Origin: Pseudomonas mohnii
GTDB lineage: Bacteria > Pseudomonadota > Gammaproteobacteria > Pseudomonadales > Pseudomonadaceae
Direction: 5' to 3'
DNA length: 64,000 nucleotides
Assembly: GCF_900105115.1 (NCBI RefSeq)
Contig: NZ_FNRV01000001.1
Span: forward strand, 1,980,001-2,044,000
The notes under the pieces: generated by a model
What the model was told of the DNA's origin: nothing
Databases searched by the model: none
What the model saw: the letters and a program-made list of their open reading frames with translations, nothing else
In this document: positions 57,513 through 64,000 of the stretch, one piece after another
How positions within the stretch are numbered: position 1 is the stretch's first letter
Layout of the letters: every line of letters begins with the position of its first letter
Translations under genes and position numbers: made by a program

Positions 57513-59177
57513 ATGTCCATCCAAACCGAGCTGCGCAAATCGCAGCCCAACAATACCCACGAACAGCCCATTACCTCGGCTGCAGACCTGTCCCCCTCGA
57601 CTGGCAAGATTTTCCGCGCCTCTACCCCAGATGACGAGCTGATCCAAAGCAAGCTGCAGCGTATTCAGGAAGGCGGCGAAATCCGCTACATGGACATGTT
57701 CGCAGGATGTGGCGGCATATCCCTTGGCTTTCTGACCGCCGGATTTACACCGGTCGCATCGATCGAAATGGACCCGTGGGCTGCGAAGTCGCACGGAGCC
57801 AACTTCGGCTCGCGCTCGATCGGAGGGGACAAGGAAGCGCACCACGCCCCGCGCGACGCGGTAACCGAAACCGCTGACACCGTCTTCGGCGATCTCGAGC
57901 TGCAGGGCTCCACGGACCGTCAGATCGATGTCCTCGTCGGCGGGCCACCCTGTCAGGCGTTCGCCCGTGTAGGCCGGGCTAAGCTCCGCGAGCAGGCCCG
58001 CCTGCGCGAAGAGGTAACCGCAGACCAAGCCTTTCTGGTGGATGGACGAGTCAGCCTGTGGGAGCGCTACGTCGCATTCATCCGTGCGACAAAGCCTGTT
58101 GCGCTTCTGATGGAGAACGTGCCAGACATCCTCAACCATGGCGGCACCAATGTTGCCGAGCTCGTTTCCAAAAGCCTTGCCGAAGAAGGCTACGACGTAG
58201 CCTACACATTGCTGAATTCCGTCTGGTACGGCGTTCCGCAGATGCGGGAGCGCATGATTCTGGTCGGCTTCCATCGCTCGACCGGCATCAAGCCAAGATT
58301 CCCGGTGCCAACTCACCATTTGGTTCTGCCATCCGGTTACACCAGCTCCAAGAATGCAGCGAGGCGGGTTATCAAAGCCGAAGGCTCGGCGCACCACCGC
58401 TGGATTCCCGATCCAACTCCCGACTCTCCCACGGCCACATCGGCCTCTGATGCGCTAGCAGATCTGCCGCACCGGTACGCCGAAGAAATGCTTCGCTCGG
58501 GTGCCATTCGTCGCGGGGCGAAAGACCCGTCAGAACCTGTCGAGTACACAGCAGAAAAACCGTCGACTGCCTATTCGCGGCTGATGCGGGAGTGGCACGG
58601 ATTTGCGACTAGGTCTACGACTGGCCATGTTTTCCGGTATCTGCCGCGGGACTACAAGATCTTCGCTGAGATTCAGCCTGGCTGGGAGTACCCGCAGGTG
58701 CATGCCTATGTAGAGCAGAAAATTGCGAACTGGCTTGCCGACCGCAGGAGACTCGGTTTGCCCACCGACCCGAGAAACGCAGATGTCAGCACATACATAA
58801 TGTCCTGGCGCATCCCGTATGACCCGGGAAAGTTTCCGAACAAGTGGTGGAAGCTCCGCGCCGACGCCCCGGTACGTACGCTGATGGCGCACCTTGGCAA
58901 GGACTCATATTCCCACATCCACTTCGACTCGAAACAGGCACGCACCATTACCGTCCGTGAGGCTGCGCGGCTCCAGTCATTCCCTGACGGCTTCGTTTTC
59001 AAAGGATCGATGAACCCGGCATTCAAGCAGATTGGCAACGCCGTGCCACCACTATTTGCCTATGCCATCGCTCGTGGAATGCGGGAGTGCCTGGGGGCAC
59101 CGGAGACGCAGGACATGCGTGTAGCGTTGTTCAATTTGGAGCAATCACAAATCAAGACGACAGAGGGCAGGAAGTGA
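57513..59177 (+). CDS. C5-cytosine DNA methyltransferase
   Basis: A 554-residue Dcm-type enzyme that methylates carbon 5 of cytosine with S-adenosylmethionine. Motifs in order: I DMFAGCGGISLGF (about residue 60), IV VGGPPCQAFARVG with the catalytic Cys, VI LLMENVPDIL, VIII QMRERMILVGF, IX RTITVREAARLQSFPDGF, X KQIGNAVPPLFAYAIA. A large target-recognition region of about 200 residues lies between VIII and IX. The ATG at 57513 has GAGA upstream. It is the first gene of the defence operon; the next gene starts with a GTG overlapping its stop. Recognition sequence not readable. Confidence 0.93.
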   Translation: MSIQTELRKSQPNNTHEQPITSAADLSPSTGKIFRASTPDDELIQSKLQRIQEGGEIRYMDMFAGCGGISLGFLTAGFTPVASIEMDPWAAKSHGANFGSRSIGGDKEAHHAPRDAVTETADTVFGDLELQGSTDRQIDVLVGGPPCQAFARVGRAKLREQARLREEVTADQAFLVDGRVSLWERYVAFIRATKPVALLMENVPDILNHGGTNVAELVSKSLAEEGYDVAYTLLNSVWYGVPQMRERMILVGFHRSTGIKPRFPVPTHHLVLPSGYTSSKNAARRVIKAEGSAHHRWIPDPTPDSPTATSASDALADLPHRYAEEMLRSGAIRRGAKDPSEPVEYTAEKPSTAYSRLMREWHGFATRSTTGHVFRYLPRDYKIFAEIQPGWEYPQVHAYVEQKIANWLADRRRLGLPTDPRNADVSTYIMSWRIPYDPGKFPNKWWKLRADAPVRTLMAHLGKDSYSHIHFDSKQARTITVREAARLQSFPDGFVFKGSMNPAFKQIGNAVPPLFAYAIARGMRECLGAPETQDMRVALFNLEQSQIKTTEGRK

Positions 59178-61192
59178 AGTTCACCATTCTCCGACTGCTT
59201 ACTCATTCCGAACTCGGCATGTTTCATGAGTACCGCCGCCAGGGGAAGGAACGCGCCAAACAGCGTTCCATCAACTTCGACTGGGACGTCGTCGGCAAGG
59301 TTTTTCCTTCAGCAGAAAACCCGGACACTATCGCAATCACCTGCCGGCGTCTCGAAGACGAAGGTACCGTGGTTGAGATTGCTTCATGGCTCAAGCGGCA
59401 GCACAAAAATTGGAGATTCGAAGGCGATTGCCCGAAAAGCTCCTTTTACAGTTTCGTCGACCCAGGCGTCCTGTTCGCGATGGTAGTTGACGCCTCGAGC
59501 ACCCCGGCCAAGGCATCCTGGGTTGTTATCCCGGAAGACCACCCAGCCCGCTCTTCGATCCTGGGCCATGGAGAGAGTGCCCAGCTCGGTAAATCCGCAA
59601 TGATTGCGTTGTACGGTGACGAGGGCCAGTACTGCCAGACAGTGCTCTCGGATCACTTCCCGCAGCTATTCAAGGAGGCAGAAACAGTGTCCGTGACGTC
59701 ACAAAAAGAAAATGACAACAACCGCGACGATGATGACGCCGCACCGGACCCGCTCGGTCTCTTCAAGATCCTGGCACGTGCCGGGCATAGCCTACCCAGC
59801 GCCGTGGCCGATCTGGTGGACAACAGTCTGTCGCATGGCGCTCGGGAGATCGACATCACCTTCCCGAATCCCAATGCGGGCGGCCGGTGGATGTGCATTC
59901 GCGACGACGGCACGGGCATGACTCCATCGGGTCTGCGCGGCGCCATGAAGATCGGGCAACAGCGTGAATATGGCGACGGCGATCTGGGCAAGTTCGGCTA
60001 TGGGCTGAAGGGTGCGGCCTGGTCCCAGGCTGATCGACTGACGGTCGTATCGAAAGCTGCAGGGAACGAAAGCACGACACTCACCTGGGACAAGGACCAT
60101 CTTGCCAAGACGCGCCGCTGGGCGCTTCTGACCGACCCGGTAGCTCCCGAACATACCTCGGCAGTGGACATCGGCGACACGGGCACAGCCGTGCTGCTCA
60201 CGCAGATGCGCCCCTCGATGGAGCCTGCGAGAGGCAGGGCAGATTCTCCTTACGCGCAGGAACTCGCTGCCATCAAGTCGCACCTCGAACTGGTCTTTCA
60301 CCGGTATCTTGAAGGGAAGGCGCGCGGGCACGAGAAGGTAATCATCCGGCTGAACAATGAAGCTCTGCTTGCTAACAACCCTATGGGGCACCCACTGACG
60401 AAAGAGTACGACCAGCATCGCATCGAACTTCCCGGCGCTTCTCAAGACAAGACGGCTGCCCTCTATGTTCGCGCATACGTCACGCCAAACGAGGCAGAGT
60501 TCGACGAATACATCAAGGATTTGCCGCCGCTGGAACAACGCGTCGAACGCGATCGCCACTCCCTGAATGGCCGCGCAAACGATGCTCAGGGCCTGTACTT
60601 CTATCGACTTGACCGCCTTATCAAATGGGGCGGCTGGGAAGATCTCTTCGCCAAGGATGAGCACACCAAGCTGATTCGTGTCGCAGTCGACTTCGACAGG
60701 CTGGCTGATGAGCAGCTACAGGTAGATATCAGCAAGCAGCTTATTCGCCTGCCCTTTGCGATCACCAAACCCCTCGGAGACCTGCTGAAGGGCCCTCGCT
60801 CAGCAGCCCGATCCCGGTACAACAAAAAGGAAAAAGCTGCGCCGACTCCGAAAGGAGGCGGCAAAATTGTGTCGCCGGCCGGCACGCCAGCGCCAGGCGG
60901 TTTCTTGCCTCCAACGACAGCAGCGGGAGGCACTCCCGTGGCGGATCCCGCTCCGGCCCCGGCTGCAAAGAAGGACAGAACTTCAATCCGCCTTGTCAGC
61001 AGCGGCGACAAGCCATGGCAACGCAAGACCGGGTTCAAGGGGGAGGAAGTCGAGGTCACCCCGCTGATGCCGACGCTGGTGACGCTCGTGCAGCTCATCG
61101 ACAAGGATGCCGAGGCCAAGAACGCTCTTTCTGAATTCCTTCGCGCACTGGAGACGGCTGGTGTCCAGGACCAGCTGACGGATAAGGCCTGA
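59174..61192 (+). CDS. GHKL ATPase, MORC/MutL-like, with extra N-terminal domain
   Basis: A 672-residue ATPase. The GHKL fold starts near residue 190: N box LPSAVADLVDNSLSHGA, G1 IRDDGTGM, G2 GDLGKFGYGLKGAAWSQA. Where MORC and MutL have the catalytic Glu (xELVDNS) this protein has Asp (ADLVDNS). Residues 1 to about 170 form a separate domain (FTILRLLTHSELGMFHEYRR to MIALYGDEGQYCQTVL) unknown to me. A Pro/Gly/Ala-rich linker (about 555-605) leads to a short C-terminal helix. The GTG at 59174 overlaps the methyltransferase stop (GTGA) with GAGGG upstream; the longer in-frame start would overlap much more. Prokaryotic relatives occur in R-M-like operons with Dcm and Z1 proteins and probably remodel or clamp DNA. 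Confidence 0.85.
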   Translation: MKFTILRLLTHSELGMFHEYRRQGKERAKQRSINFDWDVVGKVFPSAENPDTIAITCRRLEDEGTVVEIASWLKRQHKNWRFEGDCPKSSFYSFVDPGVLFAMVVDASSTPAKASWVVIPEDHPARSSILGHGESAQLGKSAMIALYGDEGQYCQTVLSDHFPQLFKEAETVSVTSQKENDNNRDDDDAAPDPLGLFKILARAGHSLPSAVADLVDNSLSHGAREIDITFPNPNAGGRWMCIRDDGTGMTPSGLRGAMKIGQQREYGDGDLGKFGYGLKGAAWSQADRLTVVSKAAGNESTTLTWDKDHLAKTRRWALLTDPVAPEHTSAVDIGDTGTAVLLTQMRPSMEPARGRADSPYAQELAAIKSHLELVFHRYLEGKARGHEKVIIRLNNEALLANNPMGHPLTKEYDQHRIELPGASQDKTAALYVRAYVTPNEAEFDEYIKDLPPLEQRVERDRHSLNGRANDAQGLYFYRLDRLIKWGGWEDLFAKDEHTKLIRVAVDFDRLADEQLQVDISKQLIRLPFAITKPLGDLLKGPRSAARSRYNKKEKAAPTPKGGGKIVSPAGTPAPGGFLPPTTAAGGTPVADPAPAPAAKKDRTSIRLVSSGDKPWQRKTGFKGEEVEVTPLMPTLVTLVQLIDKDAEAKNALSEFLRALETAGVQDQLTDKA

Positions 61193-63516
61193 TGCAGGTC
61201 CGGCTTCCGCTTCCCCTTACATTGAAGCCCAGGCTGGCCCTGTGGACCGATGCAACTTCCTGGACCAACTGGTCCCGGCATGAAGCCTATCTGCGGGCAC
61301 AGCCCAAATGGAAGCCGCACCAGATTGCGTCGGTCGCGGAAGAGTCACTGCGGATCATCTCGAAGACCACCCCGGTAAGTCGCCCGGAATTCCAGTGCCG
61401 CGGTCTGGTCGTCGGCTACGTTCAGTCCGGCAAGACCGCCAACTTCACGGCTGTGGCAGCGCGTGCAGCCGATGTCGGTTACCGCCTCATCATCGTTCTT
61501 TCAGGCATTCACGATTCACTGCGGAACCAGACGCAGAAGCGCCTGGATCTTGAGCTAGCCGGGACCGGCGTCGACTGGATCACGCTGACCGATGAGGTTT
61601 CAGACTTTCGTGAGCCAGAGGTGGCCGATGGATTCGCATCTACCGGTACCGTTCTGATCGTCGCGAAGAAGATTACGCCGATCCTGAAACGGCTCAACGA
61701 GTGGTTCGGCAAACTCGAAGGCCGGCTCGCTGATGTACCGGTTCTTCTCATCGATGACGAAGCCGATCAAGCCTCCATCAATACACGCGGAAATCGGCGC
61801 GACCCCAGTATCGACACCGACACCGATACTGAACCAAATGACGACGCGGCCCCGTCACTGACCAACGCCCTGATTCGCGACATTCTCAGAAAGATTCCGC
61901 GGGCCACATACATCGCCTACACGGCTACGCCATTCGCCAACATCCTCATCGACCCAGACGGCAGTGACAGCCAGGTCGGCGAAGACCTGTTCCCCAAAGA
62001 CTTCGTCGTGCAGCTTCCGCGGCCGGATGGCTACACCGGAACGGAAGAGCTTTTCGGCGTCAGCTCGCAGGGCCGCGATGTACTCCGCCCTGTAGACGCG
62101 GCAGATGTGAAGGCTCTGAAGCCGAAGCAGCGCAAAAGAGGCGAAGCGATTGTTGCCCGGGGACCGCTGGATCTTCCCCAGTCGCTCGCCGATGCCCTCC
62201 TGACCTTTGCACTTGCCGGCGCCATCAGACTGCAGCGCGGCCAGTTGGGTAAGCCGAACACGATGCTCGTGCACGTATCCCATCTCCAGCAGGACCAGTT
62301 ACGCATTGGAGGGGCGATCGAGGAACAGATCCGCAACTGGTTCCATCATGAGAACGCCGAACCCGGCGTGCTCAAGCAGATGTTCCGGTCAACGCTCGCG
62401 GGGCTGGGACCGGTAGATCTGCCTTGCAGCGAAGAGGTTCTACTGGAAGAGGCAGTGACGAACCTGGCTCGTCTGGTCGTCGTTGTGCTCAACAGCACGA
62501 CGGGCGACGAGCTGGAATACGACGCCAAGCCTGGACGGCAACTCGTTGCAGTGGGTGGCAATCGGCTGTCGCGCGGATTGACGCTTGAGGGACTGACGAT
62601 CGCCTACTTCCTGCGCACCACTACGCTGGCGGACGCTCTACTGCAAATGGCCCGCTGGTATGGTTTCAGGGCAGGCTATGAAGACCTGATCCGCATCTGG
62701 ACAACCGAAGGCATTGCTCAGTGGTTTGTGGAGCTGGCGCTGGTCGAAGAATCCCTGCGTGACTCCATCACGGCACTCAATAAGGCCGGCCGCAGGCCTG
62801 ACCAGATGGCCATCCGAATGCGCGCCCATTCAAAGCTCCTGCTCACCAGCAAGAGCAAGAGCAGGATGCAGACGGATGATGCACGGTCATGGTCTGGCGA
62901 GAACCCGCAGACGATCCTGTTCCCCATGCGGGATCGGGAACTGCTGGAGCGGAATTTGGACTTGGCGTCCGCCCTGCTGCGACAGCACCCCCCGACACAG
63001 GATGCATACGGCGGCGCCATAGCACACGATGTGCCGGCCGAGGACGTCGCACTGTTCCTGAGGCGTTATGAAGGGCATCCGAACAGCATTGCATTTCAGG
63101 GCGCAGAGATTGCCGACTGGATCCTGGAGCGAGCTGAAGCGGGAGAGCTGACGAACTGGACCGTGTTCGTAGCCAACCCGCAGCGGGAACGACAGGTACT
63201 CCTGGGTGGAAGGCCTTTCGGCCTTGTTCGACGTTCGTTGCAGGCCAACGAGTCGATTGGCATCTTGATCGATCCACGCCATGAAGGCGTCGACCTGCAT
63301 GGCGGACCGGAGAACTACCGCGCTGGCTCAGGCTTCAATGCACGGGCAATGCGCGAGGACCGACCCGCGCAGCAGGGCCTGCTCCTGCTCTACCCCCTGG
63401 ATCCCGAACCGCTCCGTGCGCCAACACAGGCGGTGCTGGGCCTCGCGCTTTCGCTGCCCCGCACTGCGGACGGCGAACAACGGCTTGTCGTGAACCGTGG
63501 GGTACGCAATGGTTGA
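61192..63516 (+). CDS. Z1-domain ATPase (superfamily-II-like)
   Basis: A 774-residue P-loop protein of the Z1 family. Walker A GYVQSGKTANF (residues 75-85), Walker B VPVLLIDDEADQ (about 180-191), motif III-like YTATPFANILID (about 243), and the C-terminal helicase-like elements GGNRLSRGLTLEGLTIAYFLR and LLQMARWYGFRAGYEDLIRIW (Q-x-x-R-x-x-G-x-R, about 455-500). The ATG overlaps the TGA of the ATPase gene (TGATG). Z1 proteins are known from restriction-like operons, where they are thought to move or open DNA with the GHKL protein. Confidence 0.9.
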   Translation: MQVRLPLPLTLKPRLALWTDATSWTNWSRHEAYLRAQPKWKPHQIASVAEESLRIISKTTPVSRPEFQCRGLVVGYVQSGKTANFTAVAARAADVGYRLIIVLSGIHDSLRNQTQKRLDLELAGTGVDWITLTDEVSDFREPEVADGFASTGTVLIVAKKITPILKRLNEWFGKLEGRLADVPVLLIDDEADQASINTRGNRRDPSIDTDTDTEPNDDAAPSLTNALIRDILRKIPRATYIAYTATPFANILIDPDGSDSQVGEDLFPKDFVVQLPRPDGYTGTEELFGVSSQGRDVLRPVDAADVKALKPKQRKRGEAIVARGPLDLPQSLADALLTFALAGAIRLQRGQLGKPNTMLVHVSHLQQDQLRIGGAIEEQIRNWFHHENAEPGVLKQMFRSTLAGLGPVDLPCSEEVLLEEAVTNLARLVVVVLNSTTGDELEYDAKPGRQLVAVGGNRLSRGLTLEGLTIAYFLRTTTLADALLQMARWYGFRAGYEDLIRIWTTEGIAQWFVELALVEESLRDSITALNKAGRRPDQMAIRMRAHSKLLLTSKSKSRMQTDDARSWSGENPQTILFPMRDRELLERNLDLASALLRQHPPTQDAYGGAIAHDVPAEDVALFLRRYEGHPNSIAFQGAEIADWILERAEAGELTNWTVFVANPQRERQVLLGGRPFGLVRRSLQANESIGILIDPRHEGVDLHGGPENYRAGSGFNARAMREDRPAQQGLLLLYPLDPEPLRAPTQAVLGLALSLPRTADGEQRLVVNRGVRNG

Positions 63517-64000
63517 TATCACGCAAGACCATTGGGCAAGTCTGCGCGAGCAGCGACATCCGCACGAGGATATCTACGAACAGGCGGCCGAAGACCTCGA
63601 AACAGCGTTGATTGGAGTATCAGACGACGGACGCCTGCACCTGCTGCTGGCCGTAGATGTCGCCCCGCAAAACCTACCGCCGGACCTGCAAAGCCTTCAG
63701 GTCCGCATCCTGGAAGGCGGACGGACTTGGCTGGACGTTTCCGCACGCAGCCACCACGAAGAACTACTTACGCTGGTAGCCAACAAGGTCCTCCACGCCA
63801 TCCACATTGAAGGCCGCGATCCTGTTGTCTCGGTTGAGCGCATCATCGACGATATGCGTGCGGCATTGCGCCCGATCGCACCTGAACTGAGTGTGGCAGA
63901 GCAGATCGGTCTTTTCGGCGAGCTTTGGGTGCTGTCCAACGTGTTGCTCCCGACCATCGGCCCTCGCGTCAGCCACCTTTGGAGCGGCCCTGAAAGGGAG
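63509..64000 (+). CDS. PD-(D/E)XK-motif protein, DUF4420 family, N-terminal part
   Basis: The first 164 codons of a gene that runs off the window. It starts MVDITQDHWASLREQRHPHE and overlaps the Z1 gene by 8 bases. The segment LSVAEQIGLFGELWVLSNVLLPTIGPRVSHLWSGP is the typical core start of DUF4420 proteins, which are annotated as PD-(D/E)XK nuclease-like and stand next to Z1 genes. The nuclease residues would lie downstream, outside the window. In this operon it is the likely restriction nuclease. Confidence 0.85.
   Translation, partial: MVDITQDHWASLREQRHPHEDIYEQAAEDLETALIGVSDDGRLHLLLAVDVAPQNLPPDLQSLQVRILEGGRTWLDVSARSHHEELLTLVANKVLHAIHIEGRDPVVSVERIIDDMRAALRPIAPELSVAEQIGLFGELWVLSNVLLPTIGPRVSHLWSGPERE

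Overview
The window is a piece of a Pseudomonas chromosome, most like the P. fluorescens group. The grounds are the 16S rRNA 5' part, AmrZ and RsmA-type proteins, the aot-argR/aru arginine locus next to acsA and alaS-lysC-rsmA, the class III aminotransferase and AAHS-type catabolic genes, and the many REP palindromes with a TGTRGGAGCGAGC-like core. The acsA-aot-argR-aru-alaS-lysC-rsmA-tRNA-mgtE order is the one known from P. aeruginosa, so the middle is conserved core; the two ends and a few insertions are accessory.

Layout. 1-1163 (minus): 5' part of a 16S gene, its leader with boxA and three tandem promoters. 1317-6611: a relic of a chemoreceptor gene, a CoA-transferase/acetyl-CoA hydrolase and an acyl-CoA dehydrogenase (minus), and an AraC regulator (plus). 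6753-10616 (plus): a small catabolic operon of GntR regulator, short-chain dehydrogenase, APH-fold kinase and class III PLP enzyme. The last two look like a hydroxylysine-kinase/phospho-lyase type pair, so the operon probably takes up nitrogen from an amino alcohol by phosphorylation followed by elimination. 10877-21519: tRNA-Arg(CCT), amrZ, mgtE, a small secreted DUF4124 protein, two identical tRNA-Arg(ACG), tRNA-Ser(GCT), rsmA, lysC, alaS, threonine aldolase, and an FMN riboswitch in front of a lumazine synthase.

21641-40158 (minus): the complete arginine succinyltransferase pathway (aruC, aruF, aruG, aruD, aruB, a small His-rich protein, aruE) and the aotJQMOP-argR uptake and regulation operon. 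They are separated by a 1,674-residue leucine-rich-repeat DUF6543-type protein on the opposite strand. 40859-45843: acsA, a DUF2790 protein, a secreted protein built of seven 13-residue repeats, and nrdB.

46750-54651 (minus): a catabolic cluster with an IclR regulator, an AAHS-family transporter, a TIM-barrel isomerase/dehydratase-like protein, two KstD/fumarate-reductase-like flavoproteins and a shikimate-dehydrogenase-like enzyme that lacks the usual substrate-binding serines. Three copies of a 17-bp palindrome (TTGGAAT-N3-ATTCCAA) lie in front of the transporter, the regulator and the dehydrogenase; this looks like the IclR operator. It is probably a pathway for a shikimate- or quinate-like alicyclic acid.

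55106-64000: an IS3-family element with a frameshifted orfA marks the border to a defence island. The island holds a broken restriction-associated fragment, vsr, a relic of a second cytosine methyltransferase, and a tightly overlapping operon of C5-cytosine methyltransferase, GHKL (MORC/MutL-like) ATPase with an extra N-terminal domain, Z1-domain ATPase and the start of a DUF4420-type PD-(D/E)XK protein that runs off the window. This unusual restriction-modification-like system is the most interesting part of the window.
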